A DNA stretch of 22,869 nt. Source: Rhodocyclaceae bacterium UBA2250. Lineage in GTDB: Bacteria; Pseudomonadota; Gammaproteobacteria; Burkholderiales; Rhodocyclaceae. Shown piece after piece: positions 1 to 7,132 of the stretch (position 1 is its first letter; every line of letters begins with the position of its first letter). The translations under genes were made by a program, and so were the position numbers. Under the pieces are notes generated by a model. It worked only from the letters and a program-made list of their open reading frames with translations, was not told the origin of the DNA and ran no database searches. The stretch lies in the NCBI GenBank assembly GCA_002347285.1, contig DDXW01000045.1, positions 56,899-79,767 on the forward strand, read 5' to 3'.

Positions 1-570
1 CTGCCCTACCTGGAGCGCCTGCACGACGAGCTGGAGATTCCCGTGCTTTACGTGAGCCACGCCCCCGACGAGGTGGCGCGGCTCGCCGATCACCTCGTCG
101 CGCTGGAGGACGGCCGCGCCGTCGCCGCCGGGCCGCTGGCCGCGACGCTGGCGCGCGTCGACCTGCCGACACTGTCATTGCGGCTCGGCGACGACGCGGG
201 CGTCGTGCTCGCCGGCACGCTCGCCGAGCGCGACACCGACTGGCATCTGGCGCGTGCCGCTTGCGGCGGCACTTCCTTCTGGGCGCGCGACGCCGGCCAC
301 GCCGTCGGCCAGCGCGTGCGCGTGCGCATCCTGGCGCGCGACGTCAGCCTCGCGCTGTCGCAGGTCGCCGATTCGAGCATCCTCAACATCCTGCCGGCGA
401 CGGTCGAAGAGATCGCGCCGGAGCCGCATCCCGGCCAGGCGCTGGTGAAGCTGCAGGCTGGCGACGTCGCGCTGCTGGCGCGCGTCACGCAGCGCTCCGT
501 GCAGGCGCTGCGGCTGGCGCCCGGCGCGCCGGTGTTCGCGCAGATCAAGGCCGTCGCGCTGGTCGCGTAA
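1..570 (+). CDS. modC: Molybdate ABC transporter ATP-binding protein ModC, C-terminal part
   Basis: This is the 3' end of a gene that begins before the window; the open frame runs from base 1 to a TAA at 568-570. The first residues (LPYLERLHDELEIPVLYVSH) are the end of an ABC ATPase domain: the segment ending in the switch histidine (VSH), followed by the D-E-V-A-R-L-A-D block typical of molybdate and sulfate importers. The last ~130 residues form a TOBE/Mop domain (from about 'DDAGVVLAGTL' to 'FAQIKAVALVA'), which in ModC binds molybdate or tungstate and regulates transport. The Walker A and signature motifs lie outside the window. ModC energises molybdate import with ModA and ModB, feeding the cofactor made by moaA and mobA a few kilobases on. 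Other TOBE-bearing importers (CysA, PotA) are less likely because of the Mop-like tail. Confidence 0.88.
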   Translation: MPYLERLHDELEIPVLYVSHAPDEVARLADHLVALEDGRAVAAGPLAATLARVDLPTLSLRLGDDAGVVLAGTLAERDTDWHLARAACGGTSFWARDAGHAVGQRVRVRILARDVSLALSQVADSSILNILPATVEEIAPEPHPGQALVKLQAGDVALLARVTQRSVQALRLAPGAPVFAQIKAVALVA

Positions 571-631
571 GACTCGGCGCCGGCGAGGCGGCGCCCCTGC
601 GACGCGATGTCGCATGGATATACATTTCCGA

Positions 632-645
632 TTGATCCAAATCAA
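632..645. promoter_or_regulatory. FNR/DNR-type box upstream of nirS
   Basis: TTGATCCAAATCAA is a perfect match to the FNR/DNR/ANR consensus TTGAT-N4-ATCAA. It lies 71 bases before the nirS start and is the only such site noticed near it. In denitrifiers this box is bound by CRP/FNR regulators that respond to low oxygen or nitric oxide. Two -10 candidates follow. TATAAC at 689-694 would put the box near -62, a class I position, but leaves a very short leader. TATGCA at 664-669 would put it near -38, closer to a class II position. The start site cannot be fixed from sequence alone. Confidence 0.85.
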
Positions 646-716
646 CCAAGAGAATTAGTCGGGTATGCAAGACTTCATTGCTTTTTTTTATAACAACCTG
701 AGGGGAAACCAGAACC

Positions 717-2441
717 ATGCGATCGTTAAAGATGGGATTGTTGCCGTTGGCCATGATGGCCGCGCTGCAGCTCGCGCACGCCGAAACCGCGCCGGCGGCC
801 GCGCACGGCGACAAGGTGATGCAGGACTACCAGGCGGCTGGGGGGTCGCCGTTGGCCGGCATGCCGCTGCACCACGACATCAATCCGAAGGCGCCGAAGA
901 TGACCGAGGCCGAGTTCGAGAAAGGCAAGAAGATCTTCTTCGAGCGCTGCGCCGGCTGCCACGGCGTGCTGCGCAAGGGCGCGACCGGCAAGCCGCTGAC
1001 GCCCGACATCACCCTGGAAAGGGGCCTCGAGTACCTGAAGGTCTTCATCAAGTACGGTTCGCCGGCCGGCATGCCCAACTGGGGCACCTCCGGGGTGCTC
1101 AGCGACGACGAGGTCGACCTGATGGCGCGCTACATCCAGCAGACGCCGCCGGCGCCGCCCGAGTACGGCATGAAGGAGATGAAGGCCTCGTGGAAGGTCG
1201 TGGTGCCGCCGGCGCAGCGGCCGAAGCAGAAGATGAACGACCTCAACCTCGAGAACCTGTTCTCGGTGACGCTGCGCGACGCCGGCCAGATCGCCCTGAT
1301 CGACGGCGACAGCAAGCAGATCGTCAGCATTCTCGACACCGGCTACGCGGTGCATATCTCGCGCATGTCGGCTTCCGGCCGCTACCTGTTCGTGATCGGC
1401 CGCGACGCCAAGATCAACCTGATCGATCTGTGGATGGCGAAGCCCGACACCGTGGCCGAGATCAAGGTCGGCATGGAGGCGCGCTCGGTGGAAAGCTCGA
1501 AGGCGAAGGGCTGGGAGGACAAGTACGCGATCGCCGGCACCTACTGGCCGCCGCAGTTCGTCATCATGGACGGCGACACGCTCGAGCCGCAGAAGATCGT
1601 CTCGACGCGCGGCATGACGGTCGACGCCCAGGCCTACCATCCCGAGCCGCGCGTCGCCGCCATCGTCGCCTCGCACTTCAATCCGGAGTTCTTCGTCAAC
1701 GTGAAGGAAACCGGCCAGGTGTTCGCGGTGAACTACCGGGACCTCGGCAACCTCAAGGTGAAGATGATCAACGCCGCGCCCTTCCTGCACGACGGCGGCT
1801 TCGAGTCGTCGCATCGCTACTTCATGGACGCGGCCAACGCCTCGAACAAGATCGCGGTGATCGACACCAAGGAAGGCAAGCTGGCCAAGCTGGTCGATGT
1901 CGGCCAGATTCCGCATCCGGGCCGCGGCGCCAACTTCGTCGATCCGAAGTTCGGTCCGGTGTGGGCCACCGGCCACCTCGGCGACGATACCATCAGCCTG
2001 ATCGGCACCGATCCGAAGAAGCATCCGGCCAATGCCTGGAAGGTGGTGCGCACGCTCAAGGGCCTGGGCGGCGGCTCGCTGTTCCTCAAGACCCACCCGA
2101 AGTCGAAGAACCTGTGGGTGGACACCACGCTCAACCCCGATCCGGCCGTCAGCCAGGCGGTCGCCGTATTCGACGTCAACAATCTCGACAAGGGCTACGA
2201 GCTGATCCCGATCGGCGAGTGGTCGGGCATCAAGGCGGGTCCGCGCCGCGTCGTCCAGCCGGAATTCAACAAGGCCGGCGACGAGGTGTGGTTCTCGGTC
2301 TGGAACGGCAAGGAGGAGGAATCGGCGATCGTCGTGGTCGATGACAAGACGCGCAAGCTGAAGGCCGTCATCCGCGACAAGCGGCTGATCACGCCGACCG
2401 GCAAATTCAACGTCCACAACACGCAGCACGACGTGTATTGA
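717..2441 (+). CDS. nirS: Cytochrome cd1 nitrite reductase NirS
   Basis: Periplasmic haem c/haem d1 enzyme reducing nitrite to nitric oxide, the defining step of denitrification. The 574-residue product has a signal peptide (residues 1-22, ending AHA before ETAPAA). Its N-terminal cytochrome c domain has CAGCH at 78-82 and a probable axial Met at 119 (GSPAGMPNW). The rest is the eight-bladed d1 propeller, with the likely proximal d1 ligand His213 (TGYAVHISRM) and the two active-site histidines His358 (FLHDGGFE) and His400 (IPHPGRGANF). It ends in NTQHDVY, as family members do. The ATG at 717 follows AGGGGAA at 701-707; an in-frame ATG at 732 is a weaker alternative because it shortens the signal peptide. 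No nirT/M/C/F/E genes follow: the next gene is convergent, so nirS stands alone here and the d1-haem genes must lie elsewhere. Confidence 0.97.
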   Translation: MRSLKMGLLPLAMMAALQLAHAETAPAAAHGDKVMQDYQAAGGSPLAGMPLHHDINPKAPKMTEAEFEKGKKIFFERCAGCHGVLRKGATGKPLTPDITLERGLEYLKVFIKYGSPAGMPNWGTSGVLSDDEVDLMARYIQQTPPAPPEYGMKEMKASWKVVVPPAQRPKQKMNDLNLENLFSVTLRDAGQIALIDGDSKQIVSILDTGYAVHISRMSASGRYLFVIGRDAKINLIDLWMAKPDTVAEIKVGMEARSVESSKAKGWEDKYAIAGTYWPPQFVIMDGDTLEPQKIVSTRGMTVDAQAYHPEPRVAAIVASHFNPEFFVNVKETGQVFAVNYRDLGNLKVKMINAAPFLHDGGFESSHRYFMDAANASNKIAVIDTKEGKLAKLVDVGQIPHPGRGANFVDPKFGPVWATGHLGDDTISLIGTDPKKHPANAWKVVRTLKGLGGGSLFLKTHPKSKNLWVDTTLNPDPAVSQAVAVFDVNNLDKGYELIPIGEWSGIKAGPRRVVQPEFNKAGDEVWFSVWNGKEEESAIVVVDDKTRKLKAVIRDKRLITPTGKFNVHNTQHDVY

Positions 2442-2466
2442 CGGTGTCGCGTCCGCGCCGGGGACC

Positions 2467-3771
2467 TCAGGCCTCCGGCGGCGGTTCCGGTTCCGGCAGG
2501 CGGCTGGCGAGCACCTTGTCCACGCGCTTGCCGTCGAGATCGACCACCTCCAGCCGCCAGTTCTCCCACTCCGCGATGTCGCCGGTCTGCGGCAGGCGGC
2601 CGAGCAGCCACATCACCAGGCCGCTCAGCGTGTGATAGCGCCCCTTGTCTTCTTCCGGCACGGTCTTGAGGCCGAGCCGGTCCTTGAGCTCGGGCACCGG
2701 GATCAGGCCGTCGAGCAGCCAGGAGCCGTCCTCGCGCGGCACGGCCCAGGCTTCTTCCTGGGTGCGCGGCTTGAACTCGCCGGTGACGGCCTCGAGCACG
2801 TCCTGCAGGGTGACGAGGCCCTGCACCTCGCCGTACTCGTCGACGACGATCACCATCTGCGTGCCCGAGGCGCGGAAATGATCGAGCAGGTCCATGCCCG
2901 TCAAGGTCTCGGGAACGAACACCGGCGGCTGCACCAGGCGCCTGAGGTCGGTCGGGCCGCCCTTCAGTGACTGGTTGAAGAGCTGCTTGGTGCTGACGAT
3001 GCCGACCACGTCCTGCAGCCCGCCGCGGCAGACCGGGAAGCGCGTATGGTCCGATTCGGCCACCAGTTGCAGGTTGTCCTCGATCGCCTGCTCGACGTCG
3101 AGGTAGACGATGTCGGCGCGCGGGATCATCAGCGAGCCGACCTGGCGGTCGTCGAGCCGGAAGACGTTGCGCACCATCTCGCGCTCGCTCTGCTCGATCA
3201 CGCCCGCCTCGGAGCCTTCCTGCAGCATGGCGTGGATTTCCTCCTCGGTCACGCTCGGCCCTTCCTGCGCGCGCATGCCCAGCAGCCGCAGGACGGCGTC
3301 GGTGGAGATGCTCAGCAGGCGCACGAACGGCCGCGTGACCAGCGCGAGCGCCTGCATCGGCCGCGCCACCAGCCGCGCGATGCCTTCCGGGTTCGACTGC
3401 CCGAAGCGCTTGGGCACCAGTTCGCCGATGACGATGGAGAAATAGGTGATCGTCAGCACGACGACGACCGTCGCCAGGATGCGGCTGGTTTCGGCTTCGA
3501 GGCCGATCCTCTGCATTTGGGCGCCCAGCGGGGCGGCGAACACCGCCTCGCCGACGATGCCACTCAGGATGCCGACCGAGGTGATGCCGATCTGGATGGT
3601 GGACAGGAAGCGGGTCGGATCGTCGTGCAGGCTGACGGCCGCGGCGGCCAGGCGGTCGCCCTCCTCCGCCAGCTTGGCGAGCCGGGCGCGGCGCGCGGCG
3701 ACCAGGGCGATTTCCGACATGGCGAAAATGCCGTTGAGCAGGATGAGCGAGATCAGGAAGAGGATTTCCAT
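2467..3771 (-). CDS. CNNM/CorC (HlyC) family membrane protein with CBS domains
   Basis: A 434-residue inner-membrane protein of the CNNM/CorC type, a family linked to magnesium or cobalt export and often misnamed haemolysin. Residues 1 to about 190 form the DUF21 membrane domain: first helix MEILFLISLILLNGIFAMSE, the family motif GITSVGILSGI, then ATVVVVLTITYFSIVIGELVPKR. Two CBS modules follow at about 210-330 (MIPRADIVYLDV and MVIVVDEYGEVQGLVTLQDVLEAV). The end is a CorC_HlyC domain (DGSWLLDGLIPVPEL to EVVDLDGKRVDKV). The gene converges on nirS with only 25 bases between and diverges from moaA. A minus-strand TATGAT at 3802-3807 could be its -10 box. No clear Shine-Dalgarno precedes the ATG. 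The transported ion is not shown by the sequence. Confidence 0.9.
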   Translation of the reverse strand: MEILFLISLILLNGIFAMSEIALVAARRARLAKLAEEGDRLAAAAVSLHDDPTRFLSTIQIGITSVGILSGIVGEAVFAAPLGAQMQRIGLEAETSRILATVVVVLTITYFSIVIGELVPKRFGQSNPEGIARLVARPMQALALVTRPFVRLLSISTDAVLRLLGMRAQEGPSVTEEEIHAMLQEGSEAGVIEQSEREMVRNVFRLDDRQVGSLMIPRADIVYLDVEQAIEDNLQLVAESDHTRFPVCRGGLQDVVGIVSTKQLFNQSLKGGPTDLRRLVQPPVFVPETLTGMDLLDHFRASGTQMVIVVDEYGEVQGLVTLQDVLEAVTGEFKPRTQEEAWAVPREDGSWLLDGLIPVPELKDRLGLKTVPEEDKGRYHTLSGLVMWLLGRLPQTGDIAEWENWRLEVVDLDGKRVDKVLASRLPEPEPPPEA

Positions 3772-3817
3772 GGACGCGGAAAGGGAATGGCGATGCCGAT
3801 AATCATACCGCCGTCCC

Positions 3818-3823
3818 TATAAT
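3818..3823 (+). promoter_or_regulatory. Consensus -10 box of moaA, placing the start codon at or next to +1
   Basis: TATAAT at 3818-3823 is a perfect sigma-70 -10 hexamer. Its expected transcription start, about seven bases after the hexamer, is at or beside the GTG start codon of moaA at 3830. The best-spaced -35 candidate (GCCGAT at 3795-3800) is poor. No Shine-Dalgarno precedes the GTG, which suggests a leaderless mRNA. The 58-base gap is too short for a molybdenum-cofactor riboswitch. Confidence 0.6.
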
Positions 3824-3829
3824 CACTCC

Positions 3830-4846
3830 GTGCAACCGACTTCCCTCCTGCTCGACAGTCTCGGCCGCCCGGTGCGCGACCTGCGCGTCTCGATCACCGA
3901 CCGCTGCAACTTCCGCTGCGTGTATTGCATGCCGAAGACGGTGTTCGGCCGCGACTATCCCTTCCTGCCGCGCGCCGACCTGCTGTCCTTCGAGGAGATC
4001 GCCCGTATCGCCCGCCTGTTCGCCGCGCGCGGCGTGCAGAAAATTCGCCTGACCGGCGGCGAGCCGCTGCTGCGCCACGGCATGGAAAAGCTGATCGAAC
4101 TGCTGGCCGCGATTCCCGGCCTCGAAATCACGCTGACGACCAACGGCTCGCTGCTGCAGCAGAAGGCCGCCGCGCTCGCCGCCGCCGGCCTCGCGCGCGT
4201 GACGGTGAGCCTCGATGCGCTCGACGATGCCGTGTTCAAGCGCATGAACGATGCCGACTACCCGGTGGCGAAGGTGCTGGCGGGCATCGGGGCGGCCGCC
4301 GCGGCAGGCATGCGGCCGGTGAAGGTCAATTGCGTGGTCAAGCGCGGCGCGAACGACGACCAGATCGTCCCGCTCGCCCGCCACTTCCGCAACAGCGGCC
4401 ATATCCTGCGCTTCATCGAGTACATGGACGTCGGCAGCAGCAACGGCTGGCGGCTCGACGAGGTGGTGCCGTCGGCCGAGGTGCTGCGCCGCATCGGCGA
4501 GGAATTCCCGCTCGAGCCGATCGATCCGAACTACCCCGGCGAGGTGGCCGAGCGCTGGCGCTACCGGGACGGCGCCGGCGAGGTCGGCGTGATCTCCTCG
4601 GTGACGCGGGCGTTCTGCGACAGTTGCACGCGGATTCGCCTCTCCACCGAAGGCAAGCTCTACACCTGCCTGTTCGCCAGCGAAGGCCACGACCTGCGCG
4701 CGCTGCTGCGTTCCGGCGCCGACGACGCGGCGCTCGACGCAGCGATCGCCGCGATCTGGCAGCGGCGCAGCGACCGCTACTCGCAGCTGCGCATGGCGGC
4801 GACCGCCGGCCTCAAGAAGATCGAGATGTCCTACATCGGTGGCTAG
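3830..4846 (+). CDS. moaA: GTP 3',8-cyclase MoaA
   Basis: Radical-SAM enzyme that converts GTP to 3',8-cyclo-GTP, the first step of molybdenum cofactor synthesis, acting with MoaC. The 338-residue product has the SAM-cluster motif C26-x3-C30-x2-C33 (CNFRCVYC) in the conserved context RVSITDRC, the LTGGEPLLR motif, and the second 4Fe-4S cluster ligands C263, C266 and C280 (CDSCTRIRL...CLF). It ends in the invariant Gly-Gly tail (SYIGG) needed for activity in this family. The start is GTG at 3830. The next in-frame GTG (residue 15) would remove the conserved DSLGRPV-RDLR start, so I keep 3830. Neighbours: a divergent CNNM gene upstream, and mobA-MOSC starting 4 bases after or 8 bases inside its stop, so the two are co-transcribed. 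Confidence 0.97.
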   Translation: MQPTSLLLDSLGRPVRDLRVSITDRCNFRCVYCMPKTVFGRDYPFLPRADLLSFEEIARIARLFAARGVQKIRLTGGEPLLRHGMEKLIELLAAIPGLEITLTTNGSLLQQKAAALAAAGLARVTVSLDALDDAVFKRMNDADYPVAKVLAGIGAAAAAGMRPVKVNCVVKRGANDDQIVPLARHFRNSGHILRFIEYMDVGSSNGWRLDEVVPSAEVLRRIGEEFPLEPIDPNYPGEVAERWRYRDGAGEVGVISSVTRAFCDSCTRIRLSTEGKLYTCLFASEGHDLRALLRSGADDAALDAAIAAIWQRRSDRYSQLRMAATAGLKKIEMSYIGG

Positions 4847-6059
4847 GTCAGTGAACGTCACCGGACTGATCCTCGCCGGCGGCGCCGGTCGGCGCATGGG
4901 CGGCGCCGACAAGGGGCTGCTGCCGTATCGCGGCCGGCCGCTGGTCGCGCATGCGATCGAGCGGCTCGCGCCGCAGGTCGACCGGCTACTGATCAGCGCC
5001 AACCGCAATCTCGGAGCCTATGCGGCGTTCGGCCATCCGCTGGTCGGCGATGCGCTGCCGGAATATCCCGGGCCGCTGGCCGGCCTCGCCGCCGGCCTGG
5101 CGGCCTGCACTACCGACTGGCTCGCCTGCGTGCCCTGCGACTGCCCGGCCCTGCCGCTCGACCTTGTTGCGCGCCTGCTGGCCGCCGCCGAAGCGCAGCG
5201 GGCGCCGCTGGCGGTGGCGATGACGGCGGAAGGGATGCAGCCCACCTTCCAGCTCTGCCGCCGCGAACTGCTGCCGGCGCTGGAAATCTACCTCGCCGCC
5301 GGCGAGCGCCGCGTCGGCCAGTGGTGCCGCCGACAGAATGCCGCCGAGGCCTTCTTCGCCGATGCTGCCGCCTTCGCCAACTTCAATCGCCCCGAGGAAC
5401 TCGCCATGCCAAGCAACGCCACCAGCCTCTTTCTCGGCGGCATCCGCCCCCTGCCCCCCGACAACGAGCCGACCGGCATCTTCAAGCGGGCGGTCGAGGC
5501 GCCGGTCTGGCTGGGACGCGAAGGCCTGGCCGGCGATGCCCAGGCGGACCGGCGCCATCACGGCGGGCCGGAGAAGGCGCTGCACCAGTATGCCGTCGGC
5601 AGCTATCCGCAACTGGCCGCGGCTTTTCCCGCGGCCGCCGCGCTGCTGGTGCCCGGCAGCATGGGCGAGAACCTGTCGGTGCCCGGCTGGGACGAGCATA
5701 CCGTCTGCGTCGGCGACGTGTTCCGACTCGGCGATGCGCGCATCCAGGTGTCGCAGCCGCGCGCGCCGTGCTGGAAGATCGACCGCCGCTTCGGCATGAG
5801 GGGCATGACGCGCCATGTCGACGACCATGCCCTCAACGGCTGGTATTTCCGCGTCATCGAGGAAGGCGAAGTGGCGCCAGGTTGCGAATTCCGCCTGCTC
5901 GAGCGGCCGTCGCCCGATGCCACCATCGACCGCCTGTGGCGGCTGTGGCGCGCGCAGCGGCCCGATCCGGACGAGTTGCGGCGCTTTGCGCAGACGCCGC
6001 ACATGACGGAAAGCTGGTACGGCAAGTTCCGCCAGCGCCTCGCCGCGCTCGACGCCTGA
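4839..6059 (+). CDS. mobA: Fused MobA (Mo-cofactor guanylyltransferase) and MOSC domain protein
   Basis: A single open frame of 406 residues with two complete modules. Residues 1-189 are MobA, which adds GMP to molybdopterin: nucleotide loop LILAGGAGRRMGG, then DKGLL, DALPEYPGPLAGL, the VPCDCPALP metal site and QPTFQL. This module ends at FANFNRPEEL, the usual C-terminus of free-standing MobA. Residues 190-406 are a YiiM-type MOSC domain: GREGLAGDAQADRRHHGG, GENLSV, and Cys311 in QPRAPCWKIDRRFGM. MOSC proteins bind molybdenum cofactor or carry activated sulfur. The start is GTG at 4839 (8-base overlap with moaA) or GTG at 4851 (4 bases after it); homologues begin 4-8 residues before the loop, so both fit. 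The join falls exactly where one gene should stop and the next start, which looks like loss of a stop codon between adjacent genes. Confidence 0.9.
   Translation: MARSVNVTGLILAGGAGRRMGGADKGLLPYRGRPLVAHAIERLAPQVDRLLISANRNLGAYAAFGHPLVGDALPEYPGPLAGLAAGLAACTTDWLACVPCDCPALPLDLVARLLAAAEAQRAPLAVAMTAEGMQPTFQLCRRELLPALEIYLAAGERRVGQWCRRQNAAEAFFADAAAFANFNRPEELAMPSNATSLFLGGIRPLPPDNEPTGIFKRAVEAPVWLGREGLAGDAQADRRHHGGPEKALHQYAVGSYPQLAAAFPAAAALLVPGSMGENLSVPGWDEHTVCVGDVFRLGDARIQVSQPRAPCWKIDRRFGMRGMTRHVDDHALNGWYFRVIEEGEVAPGCEFRLLERPSPDATIDRLWRLWRAQRPDPDELRRFAQTPHMTESWYGKFRQRLAALDA
5394..5408 (+). promoter_or_regulatory. Internal Shine-Dalgarno and in-frame ATG at the MobA-MOSC junction
   Basis: GAGGAA at 5394-5399 sits six bases before an in-frame ATG at 5406 (residue 190), exactly where the MOSC module begins. 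This is a better-spaced ribosome site than that of the full-length gene, so a separate 217-residue MOSC protein may be made as well as the fusion. The purine-rich stretch also encodes Pro-Glu-Glu, a common end of MobA, so it could be coincidence. Confidence 0.5.
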
Positions 6060-7131
6060 GCAACTCCTGCAGGAAGGCGGAGAGATGCGGCCCCAGCCGT
6101 GTTTCGACGAAACGGTGAAACAGCAGCGCTGCCGCATTGCTCGCCAGCCAGGCGACCAGCACGCCGAAGGCGCTCCACAGCGGCGCGTGCGGCGCGAAGC
6201 GCTGAAAGACGGCGCTGACCAGCAGGCAGACCGGGAAATGCACGAGGAACAGCGCATAGGAGGTCCGGCCCAGCAGGGCCGGTACCTTGCCACCTGAAAT
6301 CGACGGCCGCAGCTGGGCGATGCCGAGCAGCAGCGCGACGAGCAACGCGACGGCGATGCGGGCGCGGAACTCGAAGCCGAGCGCCAGCGCCCCGGCGACA
6401 CCCAGCAGCAGCAGGAAGCGCCAGGGATGCGCGCTGCGGACGGCCCAGCCGCTGCCGAGGCCGAGCGCGTAGCTGCCGAAGAAGTAGAGCGCGGTGACGT
6501 CCCATCCCGCATCGCGGTTGAAGACGAGCAGCGAGGCGGCAGCCAGCGCGGCGACCGCCGCGAGATTGACGAACTCGGCGCTGGCGAGGCGGCGGCCGAG
6601 CCGCCCGGCTGCCCACAGCAGCGCGACCAGCAGCGCATAGAGCTGGAAATCGATGGCGACATACCAGACGCCGGCGGAGAGCGCCTCGTAACCGAGCAGG
6701 TCGTGCAGCAGGAACAGGTGGGCGACGAACTGGCCGAGCGTCGGCGCGGCGCCGATCGAGTCGTGCGTCATCCAGCGGCGCGCCAGCGCGGCGCAGATCG
6801 TCACCAGCAGCAGGGCGACGGCGTAGGGGGCGGCCAGTCGCAGGTAGCGCCGGCCGATCAGGCGCAGCGGCGATATGCCGTCCGGCAGGCCGCGCAGCGG
6901 CAGCCCCTGCGCGGCGAGAAAGCCGGCGACCGCGAGGAAGGCGGCGACGGCGTAGCGGCCGTAGTCGGCCAGCCAGTCGAAGCCGCGCTCCAGCAGCGGC
7001 GAGAGGTCGGCGGCGACGTCGCTGAGCGGGCCGTACCAGGCGAGGTGATGCAGCACGATGAGCTGCGCGGCGATGGCCTTGACGGCATCGACGAGCGCCA
7101 GGCGGCGCCGGCATTGCGTTCCGCTGCCCAT
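5854..7131 (-). CDS. Acyltransferase 3 family membrane protein with read-on C-terminal tail
   Basis: A multi-pass membrane O-acyltransferase of the acyltransferase-3 (OafA/OafB-like) family, which modifies sugars or other surface molecules. The N-terminus LALVDAVKAIAAQLIVLHHL matches the family's R-x10-H catalytic segment, but the Arg is Lys18 here (K18 to H29). About ten hydrophobic segments follow, including FLLLLGVAGALALGF and YALFLVHFPVCLLVSAVF. The family-like part ends near FHRFVETRLGPHLSAFLQEL. After that the frame has no stop for about 68 more codons, running antisense through the last 206 bases of mobA-MOSC and encoding an Arg/Ala-rich tail unlike a real domain. The ATG at 7131 lies one base after the relA stop, so translation is probably coupled to relA. 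The substrate is unknown. Confidence 0.8.
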   Translation of the reverse strand: MGSGTQCRRRLALVDAVKAIAAQLIVLHHLAWYGPLSDVAADLSPLLERGFDWLADYGRYAVAAFLAVAGFLAAQGLPLRGLPDGISPLRLIGRRYLRLAAPYAVALLLVTICAALARRWMTHDSIGAAPTLGQFVAHLFLLHDLLGYEALSAGVWYVAIDFQLYALLVALLWAAGRLGRRLASAEFVNLAAVAALAAASLLVFNRDAGWDVTALYFFGSYALGLGSGWAVRSAHPWRFLLLLGVAGALALGFEFRARIAVALLVALLLGIAQLRPSISGGKVPALLGRTSYALFLVHFPVCLLVSAVFQRFAPHAPLWSAFGVLVAWLASNAAALLFHRFVETRLGPHLSAFLQELLRRRARRGAGGTCRTSFPSCAASAQSAATRPDRAAARATAATGGRWWHRATAARAGGIRNLAPLRLPR

Positions 7132-7132
7132 G

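Noticed and set aside
3772..3829. Molybdenum cofactor riboswitch before moaA
   Set aside because: The gap is only 58 bases and holds a -10 box next to the start codon; there is no room for the riboswitch fold.
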